This document shows, in pieces, positions 1-15,300 of a DNA stretch of 64,000 nt. Both the position numbers and the translations under genes were made by a program. Each line of letters starts with the position of its first letter. Positions within the stretch are counted from its first letter, which is position 1. The stretch is taken from the NCBI GenBank assembly GCA_903813345.2, contig CAIIXF020000005.1:33047375-33111374 (forward strand), read 5' to 3'. Below the pieces are notes generated by a model, which was given only the letters and a program-made list of their open reading frames with translations, had not been told where the DNA came from and did no database searches. The DNA comes from Owenia fusiformis (lineage: Eukaryota > Annelida > Polychaeta > Sabellida > Oweniidae).

Positions 1-3000
1 ACAAATGACCCTTAACATTTCTGAATGTGATATTAACGTAACATCTTCACAGATCTTGATTAGATAGTTGGTCAGTGGCATTGATCATGAATAATAGGCA
101 AATATGCACACAGATGTGTCTTTTGGTTAAGCTGATGGTTCCAAATTGAATTCTCGTTCATGATGATAATATAGACACACAACCAATGTCTTGAAACATT
201 AGATTCAAAATTGGTTATATATCAAATATCTTTACTATAATTGAAATTATTGACAATTTAAGTCAATAATCTTTGCTTCTGACAGTTGGAATTGGTGATC
301 TAGGCACAACATTGATTTATCCAGGTCATCTGCTCGAACTTATTAACTTTTCAATTACTTAATCTTGGTTAGCAATATGCCTTTATAAAGAGACAAAAAT
401 CAGAACATCTGTACATTGGTTTTCATATTCAAAATCATGAAATTTCATTTCTTAAATAACAGTGATAAAAGAGAAAAACAAACATACATATTCCATGCAA
501 GACATTAAATAATCAGTTTTCTAAGAAATAGATAGCAACTTCTATTCAGTAAGCATATGATAGGTTAGACCTTCTTTTACTAGAGGTCACTACTGTAGCC
601 GTTCAAATCACAAGAAATAGTTTGTGGCCTACTGAGAGCCCAAAGCAGCATATTGCAGGAAGTAGACCAGATTAATTCAGATACAGGTGGTAAATCAATG
701 GAAACATTTATGCAATGTTATATCATGGGTGAAATAAATCCACAAATTCCCCAGAGAAAATCTGAAAAGTAGATGACCAATAATGTCTTACTCATTAGAG
801 ACATTTCACAGTTATTAGTGTTCCACATATTCCAAACTGTTACACAATAACAATTTTATACCAGGTGAAAAGCATTATCAACATATTGGACCTCTTAAAA
901 AGTAAATCAACTTAACATTTTCTGTACTATCCTGTACCATACCATTCCATACTACACTATAATATACCATACTATACTATACTAAAAAATCACCACCAGT
1001 TGTACAAGACATTCTAGGCATACAAAGCAGGTGTTCAAAATTACCCCCATGGCATACCTTTAAAAAACAATGTAAACACTAGTTATATGATATTAGACAT
1101 TATGTCTGTTTTATGAAGATGTTAACATTCTATAGTCATACAGGAATTGACTAAACTAAGAGGAAATACGTATTTTAGTATTAACAGTACAAATTTATCA
1201 TGGAATAGAAATTCCACCTCCAAGACCTTTTAGTTATTGGTTGAACCTATTAGTTAGCTAGCAAAGGTGATATTTATTTCAACTTCTTGTTTCTTTCTTG
1301 ATTAATGAAAGCTTGTGTTGGGCGTGCTTAAGTGTAGGTTACTCTGACATTGCAACTTGGCATAATGTGTAGATGGAATATTGATTTACCTTAGAGTTCA
1401 TTATTTAAAGTATATAACATTTCACATTGGTTATTTTATATGGTATAAAAAATGTTATGTTTTTTGTGGCTTTGTCTGTTACACTCTACTGGTTCATAAT
1501 TAACTGGGATTTCCAAACATTGCATCTGTAATGTAATGTCAGTGAAATAACCATAACCAGTATATTAACAAATTATTGATACTTCATTTCATACAATACT
1601 GAAACATCTCATTTGAAACACTCCTTATGGAATGGTAGATAGTAGGCCTCTGAAATATCCCTCGACCTTATTAGTTGTATGATAGATGGCAAACATGCAA
1701 TTCAGAAATAGATTGGAGTTGTATATCTTTGAACTTTGGATAATTAATAGATGGCAGTACACTTATCTCTCGTCTTAACAGAAAATGTAGGTTACCGAAA
1801 TAATAATACAACATTGACTTGTTTTCATATATTTAAACACTTTATCATACTTATAAGAGCTAATCGATTGCAAAATAAGACAAATACAAAACAAAACAAA
1901 TATCCTAACAAACAAGTTATATCACAACTGTTTTCATTGTTTTACTTACTTATACCAGAAATTCTTCTTTATTGAAAGAGACAGATAGTACCTCATCCTT
2001 GGTGACTTTAATTATTGATGAAGCTAAGATAAATCATTTGTTGTTGAGCCTCTGCAGCAAATTCTCTATTGGCGTCAATGTTTATGGGGCTCCAAATTTC
2101 TGTTAAGCTTATTATTAGGAGGATATTAGAGTGAATAGGCCTCAAAATTAGTCAATTATTAGATATTAAAACTTTTTAATACAAAATGAACTTTCTGTTT
2201 TGTATTTGTTTGAAAATGAAAATGTATCACCAAGCAAGCTAATGTTAAACTTCTTACAAAATTTCAAAAAATATTTATGTTTAATGACAAATGATATTTT
2301 TTTATATTTATTACATAGGAATTAACACAAATGTAAACTAAAGTTCATCTGTTTAAGTGTTTTTGAAAGACCTTATTTATAGAAAAATATGATAATGTAA
2401 ATATATGGTTATAAATGGATATTTTGAAAAAAAAAGTTTTTTCTGCTCTTTTATAGGTCACCAAATTGCCTTGTGATTGGAACAAAGGAACCGTTTCTTC
2501 AATTTAGCTACCAAATTGTTAATTAACTTTACAGAGCCCCACCACTTTTCAGTAATAAATAATGCTTAAAGTATACCCAAATGCATTTCTAATAATCAAC
2601 AATGGCTTTACTAACCATAGCTCAAGCAATATATATACCCCTTGTGGTTTTCTGTCTTTGTAATTTGATTATGGAGACCATTAAATAATGCATAAGATAG
2701 ATGAAGACACTCTCTACATTTTCTGATATTGCCAAGTGGGTTCTCTACCAAACAATCTAGCGTTCATCCATAATAGTTTATACAGAAGGTTATTTTACTT
2801 TTTACTAGTTCTTTGATATGTAGAGTAATCATACTCTTTAACTCATTCTTCAATTCTTGCTCATTGTTTCTGACTTTAATATTTTGCAATATATAATTTT
2901 TACTTCATAGTGTTACAATCAGACCATATCGTGAATATTACTGATATCTATATTGACAGATCCAGTGGCATATAGACCAACCAAATTCCTTGGCTAATAT

Positions 3001-6000
3001 TTACTACAGGCACTAGATATATTGAAAGAATATTTCATAGCACTAGGAGTACAGTATTTGGTGATATACTCATTAAATTTTGACTTTTTAGGCCAGAAGT
3101 TTAAGTTGCTTAATTAATATAATAATGGATATGACAATAGAAATAAAATTTCTTATTATAATCTACCTACATGGTGCAGAGGTACAAATGTTGGTCTAAT
3201 TTGATCTGTGTGAAAAGATTGTATGATTCTTTTACTCTTAAACTAAACATGGTCTAAAAAAATTTCTTTAATTTGGCAATTTTGTATTTTTGGGCCTATT
3301 GCTGTCTATTTAATTTGGCTTTTTCTAGTGTCCCCGACATTCTCCTGTCAAACAAAAATCAAAATACTCATTGTCCGTGTTATTGATGAACAATTTCTTC
3401 AATATTTCTTGTTTGTATAAATTTATTCAATATTTCTTGTTGTTTCTATCAATTTAAACGGCCCGGCAATTTTGGTATCTTTTTTTATAACTTGAAATTC
3501 ACCAAATGCAAAATATGCCATATTCCTGGGCAATTTGGCTCCTATTAAAATTGGCAATTTATTTAATTTGCCCGGCCAACTTAAAACACTCGCCAAATTA
3601 AAGACAAATACAGTAATAAGAAACATATTACACTTTCTTTTGACAATTTGGCTAGTTAGTGGCCATTTTAAAAAATGGGCACCATTTTTATTTGTGCTAA
3701 TTTACATTGTTGGCTATAAATGGAAAAGCAGGGGAGCAGTAAGAAATTTTATATGTGAAAACTTAAAAGAATATTACACTATTTAATGACAATTTAGCTA
3801 ATAGGCAGCCATTTTTATGTGTTATTTTATGTTTTGCCATAACTGGAAAATGGTTGAGTGATTTTGTTGATTATGTAAATACTTAGAAGCGTATGACAAT
3901 TTTGCTAATAGTAGTCCAGTTTCAAAAATGGCAGCCATGGCTGTTCACTGGGATTTGCTACGTTTGGTGTTGCAGTTATCTAGTTGGAAATTGATCGGTT
4001 ATTAAGTATGATCAGTATTAAATCATATACACATTCATTTTGTCATATTGTATCAAGATATGCAGTATTACCACATAAGGCTCATCAGCTATGGAGAAAA
4101 AGAATGTCCTCCAGAAAACTGTATAGCCTTAACAGCTACTAACATAAACATGATTTGGAGTTTTTTTCTTTAATGCTAATGAGGTAACAGTGGATGAACA
4201 GGGGTCTGTGGTCCTTAATTGATATGTAGGGTTGAGGCTCATTTAAAGATGATAAATGATGCAATCAAAGCTCATAGCTTATCGCATAACAGCATGTAAC
4301 AAAATTAATGTTGACACTTTTCAGAACTCTGTTATTGTTACAAATTAGTGGAAACCCTTGCCGAAAGAAAAGAATGATTAACACAATCTTGTGTAATCTT
4401 CATGTCTATTTATCCTTATGCTTTTATTGATTATAAGAGAAATGAATTGATATTTCTGGTCATCTAAACATTATAGTTATCGAAGATTTAAGATGCAAAA
4501 ATGTCCAAATTCATAAGAGGCAGGGCTTTCATTAGCAACAGGCAACATGTTATTTTCACTGGTTGTTTTCAAAAAATCACCTGTTGTTTTTAGGGTATTT
4601 TCAACTATTCCATGTTAAATTTATGATTTCCATTAATTCTGCCTGTTGTTTTCATTTATTTAGCCTGTTGTGAGAAATTCTAGTGCAATCCCTGAGAGGG
4701 CATCTGGTTTTTCAAAGAATATTGTAAAGAATATTGTTAATAATGATGATTTTAATTTGGTTTAAAATGTTGTTCTTTTGAAATTTCCAATTGTGTAACT
4801 TCAATACATGAGAAACATTTAGTTAAAGCACCTCTTGAGTATCTTCTGCAGCTGTACATGTGGAAGATGCTGACAAAAAGTCAATAAACCTTAGTGAACA
4901 TTCATATTTTCATGATGTATTATTGTTCATACATGTATTGTAATTAATTGATCCTATTTTCCAAACTAAGACTAATGACACATGTACATGTATGACTGCA
5001 CACACATATTCAGTTGACGACAAAGTATACCTGTCTCTTCTTTTAATATATGCATTACTTTCTTACATGCAAGTCTTAATCAATACTTGGATGCTAATGT
5101 TAGAATCAGTGGATCACTTATTAGATAACAAAATATCCCAAGGCATCATATAATAAAATTGATAATTTTAAAATGCTCATCGATCCAGTATTACCCATAT
5201 CGATCCTGGAATAAATTTAAGTATTTTTTACTTAGTAGATGAGTAGAGTCTGTGTGTAAGTGAAACATTTGATTGCTACCTCTTTGGATATACTTCATAT
5301 AAATTCATGGAGCTTCCATCTTGTTGATTCACAACTTCATGAACAAGCAGCTTAATTGCAGGTCAATGAGTAGCACACATATTTAATTCTATTGAATTAA
5401 CTCGATCTCTTTATTTTAAATGGAAATTGCTAACTTATTTGCATTGGGTAAGATACATCAGACTGAACAAGTACAATTCATTTAACATTTATCCAGACAA
5501 AGAATGGGACTTCTGTTTATACTTGATGGATAATTCCATTGTGTCTGTTTTATCTGATTGATAATATAGCTTATACCCCACTAAAAATCACAAGGAATAT
5601 GAAGAGGGGCATTTTAGAAATCTAAGATTCTATTCCATAAAAATAAATTGAATGGAATTGAAATCAACACCCGAAAATAACTGATTCCAGTCAAAATTTC
5701 TCACTAAAATATTTATACTTTCATTTCCGATTATGTGACATAATATATAGAAACAAAACCTAAAAATGAGAAATCTAACATAATAAGCCATTCTGGATGT
5801 TGCTATGGTCTAATATTGTACAAGACAATTGTGGAATTTGACAGAGATCATGTTTCATACCGAAGGTACATTGCTTAATTAGAATCTGTGGCAGGCATCA
5901 CTGGATTATCGACTAGCTCCATTGATAAGTGAGATAAGCTTGTATTGGATGATTTTAATTTGTTGCCTCTGTACTGTAAATTAACATAAGTCCATTCTTT

Positions 6001-6267
6001 GTTGGCCTTGGGGATGTGCTAGGCTTTGAACTAGAAATCTGTGAAGAATATTTCAGTACAAAAATAGTATCTACGGGCAGCTTTGAGTAAACCTGGACAT
6101 TGCTGCGATATGTTATTTAACTTGCATCAGAAGGAAAAATAAGAACTGTGCTAGTTGGAGAAAATATATATGTTATATAGGACGATAGCAACCACAATGT
6201 TGCAGTATTAGAGATTAACAGAAAATAAAATATCACTTAGTAGTTTGATAGTAACAGAGAGGAAACA
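1..6267. other. Upstream sequence of KChIP gene 1, no gene recognised
   Basis: AT-rich non-coding sequence. I found no exon with family resemblance on either strand; the short open frames here have no recognisable motif. It may hold the promoter, 5' untranslated exons or alternative first exons of the calcium-sensor gene that starts at 6268. A degenerate stretch rich in AATTTGGC and GCCCGGC words lies at about 3240-3660, and a short direct duplication of a TGTTTATTTTAATAACAG unit lies at about 6525-6590, just inside the first intron. Confidence 0.5.
925..986. repeat. Simple repeat (CCATA/CTATA-like)
   Basis: Degenerate pentamer repeat of the CCATA, ACTAT type, directly visible. No function inferred. 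Confidence 0.7.
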
Positions 6268-6334
6268 ATGGCGGATTTGTCTAATTGGCTTAATACTGTC
6301 ACTAAAATGATGACACCCAATGCAAAGAAAGGGA
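6268..6334 (+). CDS. KChIP gene 1 exon 1 (start exon)
   Basis: Encodes [20 protein letters not shown] and two more residues, then donor GTATGT. It ends in phase 1; the last base A joins AC of the next exon to give Asn. The N-terminus of KChIPs is the variable part of the family, so other first exons may exist upstream. Confidence 0.75.
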
Positions 6335-9300
6335 GTATGTATACTACATAATATATTAAGATAAACATATTATTATTTCTGTCATGAAGTTTAGATTAAC
6401 TTTTCAAATATTTCTGTGATACATTTTTCTCATGTTTTATGTTATGTTTTTGGTGTTAAATGTTTTAAAGAACTTTTTACTCTTGTTGAAGTTTGTTGAT
6501 CTCTTCAAGTATGTATACATTATTTGTTTATTTTAATAACAGAATACCTGTATACTTGTTTATTTTAATAACAGAATACCCATATATATTATATCATATA
6601 TACTATATTATGATTGAGGTTTTAACCAGCACTTTATTTGTTTTTTTTTACATAAGTGATGTTTTGCAAGATGGATTTCATTCTTAATCAACACATTAAA
6701 ATCACTCTTTTATTTTGGGGATTATTTCTATGGGTTCATAGAGTTTATAAACAAATCCTCTTGTGTTTTTCTGATTGATTCCTGGTTAAATGGTTTGCAA
6801 GTGACCCCTTACCAAAAATTGAATTTACATTTCAAACCTAGGAACTAAAGCTGAATCATGATGCCTGACAGAATTTCTAACATTTTGGTAAAAAGAGAAA
6901 ATCACAATATGTTATAATGAGAGATTTAGACAGTGACCTACATGTATTTTAAAGATAGATATTCTACATTATGATATTGATAATCTCTTTTGATACTGCC
7001 TTGATTGAAATACAATTGTATAAAATCCATTCTTGACTTTGAACTATTTAGTAATTTGCAAGTCATTGAACTTGCAAAATGCTCCAATGAGATATGTTCA
7101 ATATATTGCAAGTGTAAGTAATTGGGATTTTGCATGCATTGTGTACATTTTATATTAGATACATTTCATCCACTGGGTTTGACATTATCCTTAATCATTT
7201 AATAATTAATTGTTCATTCTATATTTGCCTTTTTCTGTACCATTGATTGAAAAATATTTGAAATATTTCCATTCATGAAAATCTGAGAGCACATTGATAT
7301 CAAGGAGATCAATGGTAAATTGGAAATTTGGCATATGATGGTTTGTATGTTCAAATGATCCATCGTAGTTATCTGTAATTCATTTGTATGATGCATTCAC
7401 TATAAATCCTGGTGAACTTAATGCTTACGAGAACCTATTTTTTCAATTGTGTATTAAAGAAATTAAATTTTGCTTTCAGACAATGACTTAGATGACTTGG
7501 AAATGCAAGTAGTTCGGTACAAGCCTGAAGGCCTGGACCAACTATGTAAAACAACAAAATTTACCAAAAAAGAGCTTCAGATCATGTACCGAGGATTTAA
7601 ACAAGTAAGTATTATGTACCAGTACCTTATTCACAATTACACATATGACATGAACAATTCATCATATCAATAAGAACTTAAGCACATATGATGAAGTCTT
7701 ACAAACTTCAATAGTATTTTTATTAGCTCACATGGTGAGCTATTGCAATCACTCACTTGCCCATCTGTCTGTCTGTCCGTCCATCTCAACAATTGGCCCA
7801 TTTTAATACCTCCTTCCTGTTTTGAGTTATTTTTGTCCAAAATCAATATAAAAAGAACCCCTATGACTCCTTTTTCAAAGGCTCGCCTATTTTCAAAATG
7901 GCCACCATTTTTGTCACGCGAAATTCACTTTTGGACCATTTACTATTAAACCTATGTTGATATGATTCCCGTTTTAAATTATTTTTGTTCAACATAAATA
8001 CAGAAAATCCCCTTTGACTCCTGGTTCAAAAATTTCAGATGTCATGCATTGTAAAAAGCCATGTCACTGTGAAGAGTAGTAGTATGAAATAATTTTGTTA
8101 CAAAAAATCTGCAAAGAATTATATCCATTTTTTCTGCCATTTTAGCCATCATTCACTTTTGAGCAACACCATGTGAGCCCAGTACCCACGGTATTATTTA
8201 TTTACTTTTTGGTTTCATCATGATTAAATGCCAGTATAACGTTTGTTGGATTAAATTATTCATAAGAGAATTGTGATGGATATAATAATCCTGTAATGGC
8301 ATGAAATAATTAAAAAATGAAGAATTGTACTTCACTGATCACATTTTAATGTAGTGCAATATTAACAGTATGTTTTTGTCTACTTTTTCTAGGAAATTGT
8401 CTGTATTATATACTGAATTGTTGTTGTCAATTACTGTATTGTAATTGTAATTTATTAGCCCTTATATATCCTATGGCCAAGTAAGTAACAGCACACAATT
8501 ACAACAAATGGATGTTCCCAACATTAGTCCCAGGAACTACTTTTTGCCTCGATTGAACCTTCTCATATTTTATTGATGAAATGTCAAAATAGTTTATTTT
8601 TTATTTTCTGCTTTGTTATTACATTTATTGAAAGGAAAAGTAGCAACTATTTTACAGGCAAATTGTTTGGTTTAACCCATATTTGTAGAAAATAATATGA
8701 AATATTCTTGGTGAGGAGTCAGATCAGTTTTACTGTTTAAGTTTTTGAAATAAAGATGACCCATAAGGCCATAGGCTAAACCCAAGCAGTTTTCTGCAGT
8801 GAGAAACATTGGTATTTTGAACACAGCCACATAATTTACTTAGAAATATTTGAATTTATCAGATTGCAATGTCAGTTATCAAATGAAACAATCCCATTAA
8901 TGCATCTGATTACATGTTCATACATAATACCCCCAGGAACAAATGTATATGATTGATTCCCTGACTATAGTTTAACCAAGACTGTTGAACCAGTCATATG
9001 GGAATGTTCATGTGCTTATTAGGTTGAATAGCATTTGCTGGAATCACATTCCAAAAGTACAAAATGAATTTAGTAGGGTGATCTTATTACATGTTTTTAT
9101 ATGTGTGAAGATAGCATTTGCAAATATTATAAATTATAATGATGAAACAAGTCATTATGGAAGCAGATTTTCTCTAATCAGAAACAGAAATTGACTACAC
9201 TAATGCAGAATATGTAAAAATGGAAACCTCCAAAAAATATAATAAAGACCGTTGAAATTGGAATTCAAATGAGAATTATCAATGTGCGATTGTTATAAAT

Positions 9301-12300
9301 CAATCCAATTTCCAGTATCCAATTTGCAGTTTTTCCTCAAGGAATCCCAGTATGTTGTGTTAATTAACTGAATCTCAATGCTACACAAAACACTCCTCTA
9401 AGTTTCATAACAACTCTTGATGAAGCAAATCATGACAAATATGGACAAAATATTCATGAATGTAAAAATATTCTGGTTGAAAAATACGTTAGTATTGGTC
9501 ATGTAAGTTGAATTCGGATTGTATCAAGTAACTCAATATAGGTAGATACTAGCTCAAAGCATGCTTTATTGCAATATAAAACCATTTTGGAATAGATAAT
9601 CTAAACCAATTTAGCAGATAACTTAGAAGTCATAGCATGTAAAACAGGCAACTAAGTTGTCTTTTGGGAACTCATAACTGATTGATAGTCAAGCTTTGTA
9701 CTCTCATCTGCACTCATGTTTAGTAACCAATTACAGAAACTCATTAAAGTAATTTAGGCCATTGATGTCAATATGTAAATCCCAAAGATTATGTGTGACA
9801 TTGTATCAATGCTCAGTTAAACGAACTATTGATTCCTGAATGGAAGAAAGTATGGGAGATGAATTATCAAATGATAACCCATGTTTATATCCTCATTTAC
9901 TAACTAGTTATATATCTCTGCCTCCCATCCAATGCATAATAAGGTAGCAAGGGACTTGGTGAATTATATTCAAGGATTAGGCTGGTTTCCGTCATCACTT
10001 TGAATTGGGGAATATCCACCTAATCATTCATGTTTTGAATAACTTTCCAACAGTTAATGGACTTGCATTTGTATCAATTGCATATCCCATTTACAACAAG
10101 AACCAAAGGAGTTTTGACATAAATAGGTTACTAACTTACCCAGCAGTAGCTTTATTATATGTTACAAATGAACCCAATAACATGATACAATACTGTCTAA
10201 GAGAATAAATTATTTACCCAAATTGTTATGGATGACTGTTTTGCATGATAAGAATATATAGCTAGTCTTCTGACAGTTTGTGTCCATGGTGATTTATTTG
10301 GAAATAATCATCAAAAGGAGCAAGCCACTGATGAGCTGATGGGAAAAAACAAGAAGCCAAAAATACAAATACATGTCTCAGGATGTGAACAAAATAAATT
10401 TGGGGTTGATGATCACAAAATTCATTTTTTATATTCATTACAGGAGTGTCCCACTGGTATAGTAAATGAAGATGCATTTAAGGCCATATTTGCCCAGTTT
10501 TTTCCATTGGGGGGTAAGTTTAACCCATACCCTGTGATCCACCTGTGTACATTGTGCTTATACATCACTACATGTTTCAGGATTACTATACACATTCCAC
10601 ATACTTGTTGTAATTACACATAAGGTCATATCACTTATTCACAACTATGACACCATTAGTTAAGTCACTTAAGTGACATACCATACAAATATATGGTATA
10701 TCACAAACTAAAAGTTATGGCCTTATCCAAAATTAAAGCAATGATGTGGTACTAATCTGCTAATCATATCATCATTTGTTTTATTTATTTACAACTTGCT
10801 TGTACGCAAGAATCACTGCAATAACTGTGCAGCTTGAATTTATGTTAACCACCATCACATCATAATGATGGGAGGAATTGCTAAACATTTCATTTAACAA
10901 AAAAATATATGTTGCTAGGAGTGTCCTACAGGCATGGTTAGCGAAGACAAGTTTAAGGACATATTTGCTCAATTCTTCTCGCTTGGCGGTAAGTTCTCTG
11001 GGTTAGAGGTATCTGCATGATCAGATTGAAAAGTACAAATCCAGCTGATTTTTACATCTTGTTACACATCTTGTAAAGTTTAACAAATGGGATTTTGGCT
11101 GAAGTCAATAAAGCAATAATATTGATGTCACCCGTATGGTGCTTCAATATGCAACAGCTGGATTTGATGAGTGTTTGAGTGAATACTGCTTCTAGATGTT
11201 TAGAGGGTGGTAGATCTAGTGGATCAATATTGTAGTCCTTTTCTGTTGCAGCTTAATACTCTTTGAATTTGGCAGTGCTATTAGAGCTCATTTTTGTTTC
11301 TCATTAGATGCTAAATGTGTATCCTTTAACATTCTGAATCACTTGTAGTGTGGATTTAACATGACTGTAGCTATCATATAAACATAGATGATTTGCCTTG
11401 TGGAACAAAATATACATGTGCCATTCTTATTTTCTTTTCACCTTTTTTACTATTATTTTTTCTTGCTCCTTTAGCAGCACAGACTTCTTATTTATAAACC
11501 TTATATATACAGGGTGGGCCAAACAATTTTGCAACCTTTTTAAAAGGCAAAAAAAGTATCATAACATTATGGTATTGACATGAATTTTTTTTTTACAGAA
11601 ACTTAAGGATAGGCATATTTTACTTTTCAAATACTTAAGCTAATATTGACTTCAAATTTTTTTGTCAGATGTTTGAATATTAATGGTAAGTTGTTCATTT
11701 GTCCGAGATTTACCATTTTTCCTAGAAAATCTGACTTTCTATGATTTTATGTGATCAACAATAACACATTCATTATGTTTACTAAATCTGCTACAATCTT
11801 CGATAACTGTTTATAACTGTTTAACTGTATTAATTATTTATTAAACAAATGTTCTATGCATCCGCCTTTCACATTCACAATCACATGGAGACAAGGACTG
11901 AACTGGTCAATGGCGAGATCCAGCAGTTCTTGTGGTAGTCGTCTCCACTTATCCTGCAGAACTTCTTATAGTTGATCAATAATTTGTGGGGTATAACCAT
12001 TAACTACAATACATTGCTCCATGTGCCCCCACGTGTGATAGTCCCAGGGGCTGGCATCTGGTGTTTTGAGTGGCCATTCGACTCAGGACTAATCTTCTTC
12101 AAAAGGGACATCTTTCAAGAATGGGGCCTCTTTCAGCCCCAAGTGAAAGATATTCCCCCATATTCCAGCAGGATAGTGCTCCTGACCATATGCCAAAAGT
12201 CACTATGGAATATCTGGAGCAAAGTACCCCTTGATTCATTAGTCCTAATGAATAGCCGCACAATACACCACTTAACAAAGATTGCAGCAGATTTAGTGAA

Positions 12301-15300
12301 CATAATAAATGTTCTATCGATGATCACATAAAATTATAGAAAATCACATTTTCTAGGAAAATTGGTAAATCTCGGACACATGAACAATTTACCATTAATA
12401 TTCAAACATCTGACAAAAAAAATTGAAGTCAGTATTAGCTTAAGTATTTGAATGGTAAAATATGCCTATCCTTAAGTTTCTGTAAAAAAAATTTCATGTC
12501 AATACCATAATGTTATGATACTTTTTTTGCCTTCTAAAAAGGTTGCAAAATTTTTTGGCCCACCCTGTATGTGTATCTCTAAAGAAAACTGGGGAAATGA
12601 TAAACTATGTCCACATGTGGTTAGTTAGCCTTGCCCAAGTCGGTATTTTTGTACTAATCTGATCTTGAATTATTACCGCCTTGTACAATCTAATGCATCA
12701 TCGCTGATATTATGATAAGTTATTCAGTGGTTTCGAGATTTACATAATTCTGTATAGATTGGCAGATCGCGTGGACACGATGTGTGACTTCAGGCTGATT
12801 CACCAATCAAATGTTATCAGGTTTACCTACATAACCAAAGTAAACTACCCGTCTACGACTTGAAATTTTCAATGACCTGATCGAGTATTTCTTCAGAGTT
12901 ACAATACATTCTGTAATTAAATGTACATTGAAATATAAGCAGGCATTAATATAAATTAAATCATGCAATTTAATGTTGATTTAAAACTGAATTTGCGATG
13001 AATATGCACGAAGACCTAGTCCATAGTCATCGATCTGATTCAGTGATTGATCGGAATCTCAGCCTAGATCGTAACTTTCATGTTTGATCATTTCAGTGAA
13101 CTTTTCACGTTTCTTGTTAAAATCTTTTCACCGATCGATGTATCCATATCCGATCGATGCTCCCACATCCACTAAACTCTAATTGGTATTTATTTGGTAA
13201 AATGTTATATTTTCATAATGACCTGTGCAAAATTTGTTTGTGAAAAGTGTTTTTGTTTTGACTGTACATAATAATGAGCAAACGCTGCAGGGCTGTTGTT
13301 GATTGTTCAAATTTACCGACATAAACATTGGGTCGGTAAAGCACGTGGCTTTCTCATTGTTACAATTGAATAAACGCACGGAGCACACCGCGTCTCGAAC
13401 TCGCAACCTAGTGGTTACGGTGCCCAATCGCCTAGCCTGAACGTGCCTGACGCCTAAGCCCTCTCGGCCAACTCGACAACCCCAAGGTGGTCATAATAGA
13501 GATCAAGATAAGTGAAAGGGGCTGACTTGGGCAAGGCTAGTAGTTAGCCTAGCAAGACAAAAACAGATTCAGTTAAGTGTGCTATCTGAAAGTCTATGTG
13601 GAATTCAAACCTGGGACCCCCCCCCCCCCCAATCTATACCAAAGCTTAGGCTTAGCACAGAATTTCATTCTGTGTTTGCATTAACTTTATTAACAACTGT
13701 GCTAGTAGCAACTTGCTATCACAGTTTCTTAAATATGATTTTCAATGTGTCTATATGTACTATCCCCAACTATTCATAATAAAATTAATATTTTTTCATT
13801 GGGGACCTACAGTAGTTTTAGAGTTATTTGTTATCATGTGGAGAAACAAATATCATCATTACAATATTTGTGTGTTGAGAAACTTATTAAAGTTATTAGG
13901 TTTGGACTTCTAACCATGTTTGAATGATTGCAGATTGCTTTTAAACGTACTATTTAGATGAATCATTCGAAAAATGTTGTGCTATTAATTAAGTTGTTTT
14001 CTATACTAATAAATGTTTGCCACTCCAACAATATATAATATATCTCAAGCTCTTTGAATAATATACTCTTGCAACAATCATCAATGCTCTATGGGAACTC
14101 TAAGTAGGGATAGGGTATTGTCTAAGTAAGGTATTAAAAATTATTATTTATTTAAAAGCTGCCTCAAAATATGTTAAAAGCATGTTTCTTGATTAATGAT
14201 TATATTGAACAGTGTGTGATCTAAAACAAATCTAAAATAATCAGTTTAATTGCAGCTCTGTCCCAATGGCATAGCCTCTGAGGAATCATTCAAGAAAATA
14301 TTTGCATCATTAATCCCAACTGGTGGTAGGGTATATATGTATATGTGATAGTTTTAAGGATGAACACATAAATCACTGGTCAGTATCATGATACATTGAC
14401 AGTCGTTATTGTATCTTTCAAAATGGTGAATAGTTAATAGTACAGAAATATTCCTACCAATTATATCACAGTACCCTATAAAGCAGTGAAACTTTTGTAT
14501 GACTGCAACACTTGTATTTAAGGTAAAGAGCATTCACTATCTAGATACCAATTTTCTTAACAATTTTTTCAATGCCAACTGAATTAAGTAGCCAAACCAT
14601 TATTTGAAATAGTCAGTTGGATGTAAACTCAAGTTTGATATAGTCAATTGTTGTCTGCAATTCTGAAAAATGGAAATTTATCCTGATACTGCCTGGTGCT
14701 ATTTAAATTGATATTTCTTGTAACCAAACTAAAACTTTATTATTTTTGTTGTATTATATCATTTATTAATACTTATAAGAAAAAAAGGTGATAATGGTTT
14801 TGCATGGCATTGTCATGATAAGTTTGCAGTTAAAAGTAATCATGGGTTTTATAAAGTCTAGGGAGAGTTTCAGATATAAATATTTCAGGAATCATCTCCT
14901 GAGACTATTTTACACAGTATTTTTCCACTTCATTGTTCCAAAATCCATATTTGAGGATTCCCAAAATAATTTTGGTAATTGATGTATTCTCAAAACAGAC
15001 TGAGTCTGTTAGTGGTTTATCTAAACAGCATCTTATATTGCCTGAGGGAGGTGCAATGGTTCAATGGCCCCTCCTTGTTACAACACATGAGGTTCGTCTT
15101 GCCCCTGGAAATTTGATAATCATATTTTGGATTAACACTTGCATAAACACACATTGTCCTAAAATTTTTGTTCATAATTATGAATTTTTATTCAGTAGCT
15201 ATGGTATTTAAAATTGCACATTATGCATTTTCAAATTGTCTCCTGATAAATTTATGGGAGACATGAGGATATGATTTGTTATCTTTGAATATTAATACAT

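Noticed and set aside
7470-7673. Independent 67-codon gene
   Set aside because: It is exon 2 of KChIP gene 1 with flanking intron sequence read through.
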